64,000 nt of DNA from an uncultured Pseudomonas sp. (GCF_943846705.1 NZ_OX044366.1:930001-994000), one strand, 5' to 3'. Shown: positions 1-8,374, counted from the stretch's first letter. Made by a program: numbers and translations. Notes: a model not told the origin generated them from the letters alone.

Positions 1-86
1 GCTGGCACACGCGCAGTCATCAACACGCTTGCCAGAGCGCCTGGCCAGTGCAACGCTTAGGACACATTAACCGGGAGAGTCAGGCC

Positions 87-638
87 ATGCGCCCTCTACT
101 CATCTGCCTGCTGCTGAGCCTGGCGTTGCCAGCCAGTGCACAGATCTACAAGTACACCGACGCCAATGGCAATACGGTGTTCACCGACCAGCCACCTGAG
201 GGCCAAGCGAGCGAAAGCGTCGAGTTGCCGGCCACCAATAGCGTGTCGATGCCAGTCCCCAGCGCTCCAGCAGCGCCGCTAAGCGATACCACGGTACAGG
301 CCGCGCCCTACAGCACACTGCAGCTCACAGGCCTGCCTGACGATGAAGCCATGCGCGCCAACAACGGCACCTTCAGCGTCGGGGTGACGATAGAACCGCG
401 CCTGGCCAATAACCACCGCCTACGCCTGCTACTCGATGGCAAGCCTTATGGCCAGCCGAGCAACGTGCCGCGCCTGCAAGTGAGCAATGCCGACCGTGGC
501 GAGCACAGCCTGGCCGTGGAAGTGCTCAGCGGCGAACACTCGATTCAGCAAAGCGCCACCAGCACCTTTACCGTACAGCGGGTCAACACCAGTAGCCCAG
601 CCCTACGCCCGACACCTAAACCCAAGCCAGCTCCCTGA
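87..638 (+). CDS. Secreted DUF4124-domain protein (first tandem copy)
   Basis: A 183-residue protein with a clear Sec signal peptide (about residues 1-18, ending ASA before Gln). Right after it comes the DUF4124 core (IYKYTDANGNTVFTDQPP), a short module found at the N-terminus of many proteobacterial envelope proteins. A Pro/Ala-rich linker follows, then a beta-rich C-terminal region (about residues 80-170) that looks like an Ig/Fn3-type fold. An in-frame ATG at 48 lacks a ribosome site, whereas the ATG at 87 follows GGGAGAG and starts the signal peptide, so 87 was chosen. A paralogue starts 3 nt after the stop, so the two are probably one transcript. The molecular function is unknown; a periplasmic structural or binding role is inference. 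Confidence 0.85.
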   Translation: MRPLLICLLLSLALPASAQIYKYTDANGNTVFTDQPPEGQASESVELPATNSVSMPVPSAPAAPLSDTTVQAAPYSTLQLTGLPDDEAMRANNGTFSVGVTIEPRLANNHRLRLLLDGKPYGQPSNVPRLQVSNADRGEHSLAVEVLSGEHSIQQSATSTFTVQRVNTSSPALRPTPKPKPAP

Positions 639-641
639 CCT

Positions 642-1262
642 ATGCGCAACCTGTTGTTCTGCGGCCTGATGCTGCTTGCCCTGCCCTCACTGGCGCAGGT
701 CTACACTTACATAGACGCCGAAGGCAATCGCGTCTTCACCGACAAACCCAAGTCCGGCAATGCCGAGCGTGTCGAGTTGGCGCCCAGCAACTCGATGCCA
801 GCCATGCAGACGCCAGCGCCCACCCAGACTCTCAGCGCCCCGCCGCAACCTGCGCAGCGCTACAGCCTGCTGCGCATTTTGGTACCGCAGCCCGACGCCA
901 CCATCCGCGACAGCGCCGGCAACCTGATTGTCAGTATCAACAGCGAGCCGGGCCTGTACCCGCAGCACAGCTACCGCCTGCTCATGGACGGTCAACAAGT
1001 GGGTGAAGCGGGCAGCAGCCCGGTGTTCCCGCTGGAGAATATCGACCGTGGCACCCACCAACTGGCAGTGGAAGTGATTGATCAGGAAGGCCGCATCATC
1101 GAGCGCACCCCCAGCCAGCCGTTCCACATGCAGCGCATCTCCCTGACGCAGAAGCGCAAAATCAACCCCTGTAAAAAGGCCGATTACGGCGTACGCCCGG
1201 AATGCCCGCTCAGCGGCAAACCACCCGAAAAGAAAAACATCCCCTTCGTTCCCTTTATCTAA
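642..1262 (+). CDS. Secreted DUF4124-domain protein (second tandem copy)
   Basis: A 206-residue paralogue of the preceding gene with the same plan: signal peptide (about residues 1-18, ending SLA before Gln), the DUF4124 motif VYTYIDAEGNRVFTDKP, a Pro-rich linker and a beta-rich C-terminal half containing the shared signature DRGxHxLAVEV. It differs by a basic C-terminal tail with two cysteines (NPCKKADYGVRPECP) that could form a disulfide in the periplasm. The start lies 3 nt after the upstream stop, which suggests an operon and a tandem duplication. Function is unknown. The pair lies directly before ntrBC, but nothing in the sequence ties it to nitrogen control. Confidence 0.85.
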   Translation: MRNLLFCGLMLLALPSLAQVYTYIDAEGNRVFTDKPKSGNAERVELAPSNSMPAMQTPAPTQTLSAPPQPAQRYSLLRILVPQPDATIRDSAGNLIVSINSEPGLYPQHSYRLLMDGQQVGEAGSSPVFPLENIDRGTHQLAVEVIDQEGRIIERTPSQPFHMQRISLTQKRKINPCKKADYGVRPECPLSGKPPEKKNIPFVPFI

Positions 1263-1273
1263 ATCAGCCGAGC

Positions 1274-1313
1274 GCACCAAGTCAGTGCACTTACTGCCCG
1301 GCATTTCTATACT
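1274..1313 (+). promoter_or_regulatory. Candidate ntrBC promoter with NtrC-like site
   Basis: GCACC-AAGTC-AGTGC at 1274-1288 matches the known NtrC half-site pattern GCACC-N5-GGTGC with one mismatch. It overlaps the -35 position of a possible sigma-70 promoter whose -10 is TATACT at 1308-1313. In enteric bacteria NtrC represses glnL-glnG from a similar site, so autoregulation is a reasonable inference. The -35 hexamer itself is poor. Confidence 0.4.
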
Positions 1314-1469
1314 CTCCCTGTTTTGGGTCGCTCGATTCGGCCCGGCTGCGCTGTAAGTAGCTAATTTCCGGCATCCCACGGCCAAACACGCTTCTTTTCG
1401 GGGCTTTGGTTTGCTTCTTGCATTTTCCAGCTGCATTGCTGGAACTCAAGGGTCTGCTGACATCCCACT

Positions 1470-2555
1470 ATGATCATCAACGACGCACTGCACCGCCTGC
1501 TACTGGACAACCTGACCACGGCCACGCTGCTGCTCAACGACGACCTGCGTCTTGAGTACATGAACCCGGCAGCGGAAATGCTCCTGGCCGTCAGCGGCCA
1601 GCGCAGCCATGGTCAGTTCATCAGCGAGCTGTTTACCGAGTCCAGCGAAGCGCTGAGCGCGTTGCGCCAGTCCGTGCAGAACGCTCACCCGTTCAACAAA
1701 CGCGAAGCCGTACTGACCTCGGTTAACGGTCAGACGCTGACCGTCGACTATGCGGTGACCCCAGTGCTCAGCCGGGGTGAAACCCTGTTGCTGCTGGAAG
1801 TTCACCCGCGTGACCGGCTGCTGCGCATCACCAAGGAAGAAGCACAGCTGTCCAAGCAGGAGACCACGAAAATCCTGGTGCGCGGCCTGGCCCATGAAAT
1901 CAAAAACCCCCTCGGCGGCATCCGCGGTGCAGCGCAATTACTGGCGCGCCAGTTGCCCGAAGAAAGCCTCAAGGATTACACCAATGTGATCATCGAGGAG
2001 GCCGACCGCCTGCGTAATCTGGTCGACCGCATGCTCGGCTCGAACAAACTGCCCTCGCTGGCCATGACCAACGTGCACGAGGTGCTGGAGCGAGTGTGCA
2101 GCCTGGTCGAAGCCGAAACCCAGGGCAGCATCATGCTGCTGCGCGACTACGACCCGAGCATTCCCGATGTACTGATCGATCGCGAGCAGATGATCCAGGC
2201 CGTGCTGAATATCGTCGGCAATGCCATGCAGGCACTCGCCCCGCAGAGCGACCTGCGCCTGGGGCGCATCACCCTGCGCACCCGCACCCTGCGCCAGTTC
2301 ACCATCGGCCATTGCCGCCATCGCCTGGTGACCAAAATCGAGATTATCGACAACGGCCCCGGCATCCCGGCTGAGCTGCAAGAAACCATCTTCTACCCCA
2401 TGGTCAGCGGGCGTGCCGATGGCACCGGCCTGGGCCTGGCCATTACCCAGAACATCATCAGCCAGCACCAAGGCTTGATCGAGTGCGAGAGCCATCCAGG
2501 CCATACCGTGTTCTCGATCTTCCTGCCGCTGGAACAAGGAGTAACGCCGTCATGA
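1470..2555 (+). CDS. ntrB: Nitrogen regulation sensor histidine kinase NtrB (GlnL)
   Basis: A 361-residue soluble two-component kinase/phosphatase. It controls the phosphorylation of NtrC in response to nitrogen status through PII proteins. An N-terminal PAS domain (about 1-115) is followed by the dimerisation/phosphoacceptor segment with His142 in AHEIKNPLGG. The HATPase region has an N box (NIVGNAMQAL, about residue 250) and the G boxes DNGPGIP and GTGLGLAI. There are no membrane segments, as expected for NtrB. Its stop overlaps the ntrC start in an ATGA, which means translational coupling. Family assignment is strong; the PII link is family knowledge. Confidence 0.97.
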   Translation: MIINDALHRLLLDNLTTATLLLNDDLRLEYMNPAAEMLLAVSGQRSHGQFISELFTESSEALSALRQSVQNAHPFNKREAVLTSVNGQTLTVDYAVTPVLSRGETLLLLEVHPRDRLLRITKEEAQLSKQETTKILVRGLAHEIKNPLGGIRGAAQLLARQLPEESLKDYTNVIIEEADRLRNLVDRMLGSNKLPSLAMTNVHEVLERVCSLVEAETQGSIMLLRDYDPSIPDVLIDREQMIQAVLNIVGNAMQALAPQSDLRLGRITLRTRTLRQFTIGHCRHRLVTKIEIIDNGPGIPAELQETIFYPMVSGRADGTGLGLAITQNIISQHQGLIECESHPGHTVFSIFLPLEQGVTPS

Positions 2556-3985
2556 GCAACAGTGAAACCGTCTGGATTGTCGATGACGACCGCTCCATCC
2601 GCTGGGTGCTGGAGAAGGCCCTGCAGCAAGAAGGCATAACCACCCAAAGTTTTGACAGCGCCGACAGCGTACTCAGCCGCCTGGCGCGACAGCAGCCCGA
2701 TGTAATCCTTTCCGATATCCGCATGCCCGGCGCCAGCGGCCTTGAGCTACTGGCGCGCATTCGTGAGATGCACCCGCGCTTGCCCGTGATCATCATGACC
2801 GCGCATTCCGACCTCGACAGCGCAGTGGCCTCGTACCAGGGCGGTGCGTTTGAATACCTGCCCAAGCCGTTCGACGTCGACGAAGCCGTCGCCCTGGTCA
2901 AGCGCGCCAACCAGCACGCTCAGGAGCAGCAAGGTTTAAGCGTACCGATCGAGCAGCCACCCACGCCGGAGATCATCGGCGAAGCACCGGCCATGCAGGA
3001 GGTATTCCGCGCCATCGGCCGCCTCTCGCACTCTAATATCACCGTACTGATTAACGGCGAGTCCGGCACCGGCAAGGAGCTGGTCGCCCACGCTCTGCAC
3101 CGCCACAGCCCACGCGCCGCCTCCTCGTTTATTGCCTTGAATATGGCGGCGATTCCCAAAGACCTGATGGAGTCCGAACTGTTCGGCCATGAGAAAGGCG
3201 CTTTTACCGGCGCGGCCAATCTGCGCCGCGGACGCTTCGAGCAGGCCGACGGTGGCACCCTGTTTCTCGATGAAATCGGCGATATGCCGGCCGACACCCA
3301 GACCCGCCTGCTGCGGGTACTGGCCGACGGTGAGTTCTACCGCGTCGGCGGCCACACCCCGGTCAAGGTGGATGTGCGCATCATTGCTGCGACCCACCAG
3401 AACCTGGAAACCCTGGTGCAGGCCGGCAAGTTCCGCGAAGACCTGTTCCACCGCCTCAACGTCATTCGCATCCACATCCCGCGTCTGTCCGACCGCCGTG
3501 AAGACATCCCCACCCTGGCCCGGCATTTCCTCAGCCGCGCCGCGCTGGAGTTGGCCGTTGAGCCGAAGCTGCTAAAAAACCAAACCGAAGACTACCTGGC
3601 GCAGCTGCCTTGGCCCGGCAACGTACGCCAGCTGGAAAACACCTGCCGCTGGATTACCGTCATGGCCTCGGGCCGTGAGGTGCATGTTGGCGACCTGCCA
3701 CCCGAACTGCTCAGCCAACCACAGGAAAACGCCCCCGCCAGCAGCTGGGAGCAAGGCTTGCGGCAGTGGGCCGAGCAGGCGCTGGGCCGCGGTCAGTCCA
3801 GCTTGCTGGATACGGCCGTACCGGCCTTCGAGCGGATCATGATCGAGGCGGCGCTCAAGCATACCGCCGGCCGCCGCCGTGACGCCGCCGTGCTGCTGGG
3901 CTGGGGCCGCAACACCTTAACGCGCAAGATCAAGGAACTGGGCATGAACGTCGACAGCAGCGACGAGGACGATGGCGACGACTGA
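2552..3985 (+). CDS. ntrC: Nitrogen regulation response regulator NtrC (GlnG)
   Basis: A 477-residue sigma-54 activator that drives nitrogen-assimilation genes when phosphorylated by NtrB. The receiver domain has acidic residues DDD at 11-13, phosphoacceptor Asp55 (VILSDIRMPG) and Lys105 (LPKPFD). The AAA+ domain has Walker A GESGTGKE (169-176) and the sigma-54 contact loop GAFTGA (216-221). A C-terminal Fis-type helix-turn-helix lies at about 435-470. The frame is open further upstream, but the ATG at 2552 overlaps the ntrB stop and gives the normal family length. A strong terminator follows. Confidence 0.97.
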   Translation: MSNSETVWIVDDDRSIRWVLEKALQQEGITTQSFDSADSVLSRLARQQPDVILSDIRMPGASGLELLARIREMHPRLPVIIMTAHSDLDSAVASYQGGAFEYLPKPFDVDEAVALVKRANQHAQEQQGLSVPIEQPPTPEIIGEAPAMQEVFRAIGRLSHSNITVLINGESGTGKELVAHALHRHSPRAASSFIALNMAAIPKDLMESELFGHEKGAFTGAANLRRGRFEQADGGTLFLDEIGDMPADTQTRLLRVLADGEFYRVGGHTPVKVDVRIIAATHQNLETLVQAGKFREDLFHRLNVIRIHIPRLSDRREDIPTLARHFLSRAALELAVEPKLLKNQTEDYLAQLPWPGNVRQLENTCRWITVMASGREVHVGDLPPELLSQPQENAPASSWEQGLRQWAEQALGRGQSSLLDTAVPAFERIMIEAALKHTAGRRRDAAVLLGWGRNTLTRKIKELGMNVDSSDEDDGDD

Positions 3986-4008
3986 GCCGTGAGCGCATCA
4001 CGCAGAGA

Positions 4009-4042
4009 AGACAACGGGCCCAGTGGGCCCGTTGTCTTTTAT
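4009..4042 (+). terminator. Rho-independent terminator after ntrC
   Basis: A perfect 13-bp stem (AGACAACGGGCCC with its complement, loop AGT) is followed by TTTT. It lies 24 nt after the ntrC stop and ends the ntrBC transcript. The rest of the gap to 4272 holds no gene I can support; it contains only a small GGGGATTCCCC palindrome near 4257. Confidence 0.9.
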
Positions 4043-4272
4043 TACGGCAAACAAACGGAAAATGCGCCAAGGCAATGCACCACATCAGCCTGTCGCACAG
4101 CAGTGGTTCAATCGCGCTGCTGGCACACTGCTAAGAAGCTGCTAAAACAGCCTTACGCCCAGTATTTACGCGACATTCAGCCCACGTAACAAAACTGGCA
4201 CACAGCCTGCATAGACTCAAGCAATCCCAGTTTTGGGGACCTTGGTACAGGCAGGCCGGGGATTCCCCACTT

Positions 4273-4704
4273 TTATTGCTCCGCCAGGCTGACCACCAGC
4301 CGCCAGCGCCCGTCCAGCTCTTCAGCGCGCCACTCACCGCGCAAAGGGCGGGCCGCCACCACCCGCAGCAGCAGATCCTTGCGCTCGCGCTGCAAACGCC
4401 AATTAGCTAAACGTCCCTGCACCCGCAACTGACCTTGCTGCTGGCGGCCAAAACTCTCCAGGCGCACGATAAACACACCGCCGGCATGCTCTTCACGCGG
4501 CAGCGGCTCGACGTTAAACCACAGCGCCAGACCGTTATCGAGCACCTCTACGCGCTCCAGCCAGAGCGGCTCGGGTTGCAGCATGCGGCCAATCATCAAG
4601 CCAATCAGAAAACCAAACACCGCCAACGAAGCAATAACCCGCCCCCACGGACGTGGCCGCAGGTCTGTAGAATGCTGCTCGCCTTCACGCTCGGAGCCGC
4701 GCAT
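4273..4704 (-). CDS. Conserved single-pass membrane protein of unknown function
   Basis: A 143-residue protein with a short charged N-terminus, one hydrophobic helix at about residues 24-42 (IASLAVFGFLIGLMIGRML) and a C-terminal domain of about 95 residues rich in Arg, Leu and Trp. That domain is predicted to be periplasmic and beta-rich. I recognise no enzymatic motif. The start is an ATG at 4702-4704, preceded on this strand by AAGGA with 9-nt spacing. Its start codon overlaps that of the divergent trmL gene (shared CATG). From memory, a hypothetical protein occupies this same place between ntrC and trmL in P. aeruginosa, so the gene is probably conserved in the genus. Confidence 0.7.
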   Translation of the reverse strand: MRGSEREGEQHSTDLRPRPWGRVIASLAVFGFLIGLMIGRMLQPEPLWLERVEVLDNGLALWFNVEPLPREEHAGGVFIVRLESFGRQQQGQLRVQGRLANWRLQRERKDLLLRVVAARPLRGEWRAEELDGRWRLVVSLAEQ

Positions 4705-5209
4705 GTTTCACGTCATCCTTTTTCAACCGGAAATACCGCCCAATACCGGCAACATTATCAGGCTCTGCGCCAACAGCGGCTGCCACCTGCACCTGATCGA
4801 ACCCCTGGGCTTCGACTTGGATGACAAGCGCCTGCGCCGCGCTGGCCTGGATTATCACGAATACGCCACGCTACAGCGCCACAGTGACCTCGCCAGCTGC
4901 CTAGAAAATCTCGGCCAGCCGCGCGTCTTCGCGTTCACCACCAAGGGCTCACAGCCGTTTCACCAGGTCAGCTACCAGCCTGGCGATGCCTTCCTGTTCG
5001 GCCCGGAAAGCCGCGGCCTGCCGCAAGAGGTGCGCGACAGCCTGCCGCCCGAGCAGCGCCTGCGCCTACCGATGCGCGACGGCTGCCGCAGCCTCAACTT
5101 GTCCAACACGGTCGCCGTAGCCGTCTATGAAGCCTGGCGCCAGCATGATTTCGCCATGCCGCAGACGCCCCCCGCAGCGCCGCAGCGCCGCAGGAATAAA
5201 ACGCCGTAG
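4703..5209 (+). CDS. trmL: tRNA (cytidine/uridine-34 2'-O)-methyltransferase TrmL
   Basis: A 168-residue SPOUT-class methyltransferase that 2'-O-methylates the wobble nucleotide of certain leucine tRNAs using SAM. The N-terminus MFHVILFQPEIPPNTGN is the family signature. The knot motifs FGPESRGLP (99-107) and LNLSNTVAV (131-139) form the trefoil-knot cofactor site. The frame is open upstream to 4583, but the ATG at 4703 has a GGAG about 6 nt upstream and matches the family start. The start codon overlaps that of the divergent membrane-protein gene. A bidirectional terminator follows the stop. Confidence 0.95.
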   Translation: MFHVILFQPEIPPNTGNIIRLCANSGCHLHLIEPLGFDLDDKRLRRAGLDYHEYATLQRHSDLASCLENLGQPRVFAFTTKGSQPFHQVSYQPGDAFLFGPESRGLPQEVRDSLPPEQRLRLPMRDGCRSLNLSNTVAVAVYEAWRQHDFAMPQTPPAAPQRRRNKTP

Positions 5210-5221
5210 CTCCCTGCCAAT

Positions 5222-5247
5222 AAAAAAGCGCCCTCAGGCGCTTTTTT
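5222..5247. terminator. Bidirectional terminator between trmL and secB
   Basis: AAAAAAGCGCC-CTCA-GGCGCTTTTTT is a symmetric hairpin with A and T tracts on the two sides. It can end trmL transcription rightward and the rhodanese-grxC-secB transcript leftward. Confidence 0.9.
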
Positions 5248-5264
5248 ATTGCTTAGACAGCGGC

Positions 5265-5750
5265 TCAGTGAGCAACAGTTGGCGTTGCGGCCTGCTGCAT
5301 GCGCTGCAACTCTTGTGCGTATAGCGCATCGAAGTTCACCGGAGCCAGCATCAGCGCCGGGAACGAGCCACGTACCACCAGGCTGTCCAGGGTCTCGCGA
5401 GCATAGGGGAAGAGGATGTTCGGGCAGAACGCACCGAGGGTATGGCTCATCGAGGCAGCGTCCAGCCCCTGGATCAGGAAGATCCCGGCCTGCTGCACTT
5501 CAGCGATAAACGCGGTTTCTTCACCGTTCTTCACGGTAACCGAGAGGGTCAGCACCACTTCGTGGAAGTCACCGTCCAGCGTCTTCTGGCGAGTGTTGAG
5601 GTCCATGGCGACGCTCGGCGTCCACTCTTGACGGAAGATTTCCGGGCTCTTCGGCGCTTCAAAGGACAGGTCACGCACGTAGATGCGCTGCAGGGAGAAT
5701 TGCGGGTTCTGTTCGCCCTGAGCGGCGCCGTTGCTAGCTTGTTCTGTCAT
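5265..5750 (-). CDS. secB: Protein-export chaperone SecB
   Basis: A 161-residue cytosolic homotetrameric chaperone that holds precursor proteins unfolded and delivers them to SecA. The sequence carries the conserved blocks FSLQRIYVRDLSFEAP, the FPYARE segment and the PVNFDALYAQ segment near the C-terminus, and has the usual length. It is the last gene of a leftward cluster after grxC (41-nt gap). Linkage of secB to glutaredoxin 3 and a rhodanese-like protein is widespread in gammaproteobacteria. Confidence 0.97.
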   Translation of the reverse strand: MTEQASNGAAQGEQNPQFSLQRIYVRDLSFEAPKSPEIFRQEWTPSVAMDLNTRQKTLDGDFHEVVLTLSVTVKNGEETAFIAEVQQAGIFLIQGLDAASMSHTLGAFCPNILFPYARETLDSLVVRGSFPALMLAPVNFDALYAQELQRMQQAATPTVAH

Positions 5751-5791
5751 GGCAAAGCCTTCTTGTCGTTAGGTACGGATAAACAGGGGAG

Positions 5792-6046
5792 TTAAACCTT
5801 GAGCAGCGCGTCGAGCTTGCCGGCGCGCTCCAGGGCATACAGGTCATCGCAGCCACCCACATGGGTGCTGCCAATCCAGATTTGCGGCACCGAGGTCTGG
5901 CGCGCCTTGCGGGTCATTTCCGCACGCACCTCCGGCTGACCGTCGACCTTGATTTCATCGAACGCCACGCCCTTGTTCGCCAACAGTTGCTTGGCGCGGG
6001 TGCAGTACGGACACCAATCGCTGGAGTAGATGACGACAGGCTGCAT
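5792..6046 (-). CDS. grxC: Glutaredoxin 3
   Basis: An 84-residue dithiol glutaredoxin that reduces disulfides and glutathione-mixed disulfides in the cytosol. The active site is Cys12-Pro-Tyr-Cys15. The cis-proline loop TSVPQIWI and the glutathione-binding VGGCDD motif follow. The start is 1 nt from the stop of the rhodanese-like gene, so the two are likely coupled. Confidence 0.96.
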   Translation of the reverse strand: MQPVVIYSSDWCPYCTRAKQLLANKGVAFDEIKVDGQPEVRAEMTRKARQTSVPQIWIGSTHVGGCDDLYALERAGKLDALLKV

Positions 6047-6047
6047 C

Positions 6048-6461
6048 TCACTTCACCAGCGGCAGGTTGTCGCCACGCCAGCTGGCAATGCCACCCGACA
6101 GTTTGGCGGCAGTGAAACCGGCCTTCTTCAGGTCGCGGCAGACCGCACCGGCGTGCTGGCCCATGGCGTCGACCACAATCAAGGTCTTGGCTTTGTGCTT
6201 GTCCAGCTCAACCATGCGACCGGCGAGCTTCTCATTCGGAATATTCAATGCACCGACGATATGCCCGGCAGAAAAGTCTTTCTGCCCGCGAATATCCAGC
6301 ACAACACCCTGCTCGCTGTTCACCAGCGCAGTCAGTTCGCGGCTGCTCAGGCTCTGCCCGCCCTTACGCGCCTCGGTGAATACCAGCAGCGCAAGCAGGG
6401 TCACGAACAACCCGCTCAGTACATAGTGAGTAGTGGCAAATTCAATCAAGTTGGCGAGCAT
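6048..6461 (-). CDS. Rhodanese-like membrane-anchored protein lacking the catalytic cysteine
   Basis: A 137-residue protein with an N-terminal hydrophobic helix (about 13-29) followed by a single rhodanese domain (about 37-137). Conserved rhodanese elements are visible (VVLDIRGQKDFSAGHIVGALNIP), but the loop that normally carries the sulfur-accepting cysteine reads VVDAMGQHAGAV, with no cysteine in the catalytic position. The only cysteine, in VCRD, is a few residues later. It may therefore bind or scaffold rather than transfer sulfur. The frame is open to 6590, but the ATG at 6461 begins the membrane helix and was preferred. It heads the rhodanese-grxC-secB cluster. Confidence 0.88.
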   Translation of the reverse strand: MLANLIEFATTHYVLSGLFVTLLALLVFTEARKGGQSLSSRELTALVNSEQGVVLDIRGQKDFSAGHIVGALNIPNEKLAGRMVELDKHKAKTLIVVDAMGQHAGAVCRDLKKAGFTAAKLSGGIASWRGDNLPLVK

Positions 6462-6604
6462 TGTGCGGTTCCGGAACGGTAAAATGTCGGCCAGTATACA
6501 CAGCCACACAGGCCGGCCAAACCCCGCCCGACCGTGACGTTTGCGCCACTTGGCCGTAAAATGCCCAGCCTTTATTCGCCCCTCACGCAAAGCGAGCCAG
6601 CTTT

Positions 6605-8140
6605 ATGAGCGCCACGCCCAAACCCCTGGTACTGATCATCCTCGATGGCTTTGGCCACAGTGACAGCCCTGAATCGAATGCCATCATGGCAGCCAACACG
6701 CCGGTCTACGACCACTTGCGCGCCACCCAAGCCCACGGCCTGATCTCCGGTTCGGGCATGGATGTGGGCCTGCCGGATGGCCAGATGGGCAACTCCGAGG
6801 TCGGCCACATGAACCTCGGCGCAGGGCGCGTGGTGTACCAGGACTTCACCCGGGTGACCAAAGCCATCCGTGATGGCGAATTCTTCAGCAATCCGACCCT
6901 CACCGCGGCGGTGGACAAGGCCGTTAGCGCCGGCAAAGCCGTGCACATCCTCGGCCTGCTCTCCGAGGGCGGCGTGCACAGCCATCAGGATCACCTCGTC
7001 GCCATGGCCGAACTGGCTGCGCAACGCGGCGCGGAAAAAATCTACCTGCACGCCTTTCTCGATGGCCGCGACACGCCGCCGAAAAGCGCACAACCGTCTA
7101 TCGAGTTGCTCGATGCCGCCTTCGCCAAACTGGGTAAAGGCCGCATCGCCAGCCTCAGTGGCCGTTACTTTGCCATGGACCGCGACAATCGCTGGGAGCG
7201 CGTCGAGCAGGCCTATCAGCTGCTAGTCGATGGCGAAGGCCAATTCAACGCCGCCACTGCCGTGGAAGGCCTGAATGCCGCCTATGCACGCGGCGAGAGC
7301 GACGAGTTCGTCAAAGCCACCCGCATCGGCGCACCGGTGCAGATGGAAGACGGCGACGCCGTGGTATTTATGAACTTCCGCGCCGACCGCGCTCGCGAAC
7401 TGACCCGCGCCTTTGTCGAGCCCGGCTTCAACGCGTTCGAGCGTAAGCGCGTGCCGCAGCTGGCCGAGTTCGTCATGCTCACCCAGTACGCTGCGAGCAT
7501 TCCGACACCCAGCGCCTACAAACCGCAGGCGCTGACCAACGTGCTCGGCGAATACCTGGCAAACAACGGCAAAACCCAGCTGCGCATCGCCGAAACCGAG
7601 AAGTACGCCCACGTCACTTTCTTCTTCTCCGGCGGCCGCGAAGAGCCCTTTGCCGGCGAAGAGCGCATCCTGATCCCCTCGCCGAACGTCGCCACCTACG
7701 ACCTGCAGCCGCAGATGAGCGCGCCGGAAGTCACCGACAAGATCGTCGATGCCATCGAAAACCAGCGCTATGACGTGATCATCGTCAACTACGCCAACGG
7801 CGACATGGTCGGCCACACCGGCGTGTTCGCCGCCGCCGTGGCCGCCGTGGAGTGCCTGGACAGCTGCGTCGGGCGTATCGTCGCGGCGCTGGACAAGGTC
7901 GGTGGCGAAGCACTGATCACCGCCGACCACGGCAACGTCGAGCAGATGGCCGACGAAAGCACTGGCCAGGCGCATACCGCGCATACCTGTGAGCCGGTGC
8001 CATTCATCTATGTCGGCAAGCGCCCAGCGAGCATTCGCCCAGGCGGCGTACTGGCCGATGTGGCCCCGACCGTGCTGACCCTGATGGGCCTGCCGGTACC
8101 GGCTGAAATGACCGGCACCAGCATTGTCGAGCTGAACTAA
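6605..8140 (+). CDS. gpmI: 2,3-bisphosphoglycerate-independent phosphoglycerate mutase
   Basis: A 511-residue manganese-dependent glycolytic enzyme that interconverts 3- and 2-phosphoglycerate through a phosphoserine intermediate. Metal-binding LILDGFG begins at about residue 10. The nucleophile Ser64 lies in GQMGNSEVGHMNLGAGR. The substrate loop HAFLDGRDTPP and the C-terminal metal sites NYANGDMVGHTG and ITADHGNVEQM are all intact. The length is normal. It is divergent from the rhodanese-grxC-secB cluster and followed by a cell-wall gene in the same direction. Confidence 0.98.
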   Translation: MSATPKPLVLIILDGFGHSDSPESNAIMAANTPVYDHLRATQAHGLISGSGMDVGLPDGQMGNSEVGHMNLGAGRVVYQDFTRVTKAIRDGEFFSNPTLTAAVDKAVSAGKAVHILGLLSEGGVHSHQDHLVAMAELAAQRGAEKIYLHAFLDGRDTPPKSAQPSIELLDAAFAKLGKGRIASLSGRYFAMDRDNRWERVEQAYQLLVDGEGQFNAATAVEGLNAAYARGESDEFVKATRIGAPVQMEDGDAVVFMNFRADRARELTRAFVEPGFNAFERKRVPQLAEFVMLTQYAASIPTPSAYKPQALTNVLGEYLANNGKTQLRIAETEKYAHVTFFFSGGREEPFAGEERILIPSPNVATYDLQPQMSAPEVTDKIVDAIENQRYDVIIVNYANGDMVGHTGVFAAAVAAVECLDSCVGRIVAALDKVGGEALITADHGNVEQMADESTGQAHTAHTCEPVPFIYVGKRPASIRPGGVLADVAPTVLTLMGLPVPAEMTGTSIVELN

Positions 8141-8147
8141 GCCATTG

Positions 8148-8179
8148 CCCGCAGCCAGGTGCAACGCCTGGCTGGCGGG
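8148..8179 (+). repeat. Imperfect hairpin downstream of gpmI
   Basis: CCCGC-a-GCCAGG pairs with CCTGGC-tg-GCGGG across a short loop, 8 nt after the gpmI stop. It lacks a T-tract, so it could be a weak terminator or an mRNA 3'-end stabiliser rather than a classical terminator. Confidence 0.4.
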
Positions 8180-8374
8180 CCACGTGCTGACGGTTTAAGG
8201 CTGTCGATCACAGGCCGCTCGCGACACCAACGGTGTGCCGCCAGCCGCCCGTTTCTGGCAACCTGTCATCCATGAACCGCGCGCCCTAGACCGCCATTGC
8301 ATGATGTTAAAAATGGCTCCCAGGCATTTTTTAGGCATACTAGGCGCGTTCTTAATTCAGGTAGCGTCAGCCCC

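Noticed and set aside
1..86. The 3' end of an upstream gene (frames ending at TAG 58-60 or TAA 68-70).
   Set aside because: Fewer than 25 codons are visible and I do not recognise them, so no call is justified.
7223..8164. A 313-codon open frame on the minus strand over gpmI.
   Set aside because: It is antisense to an intact glycolytic gene and has shadow composition.
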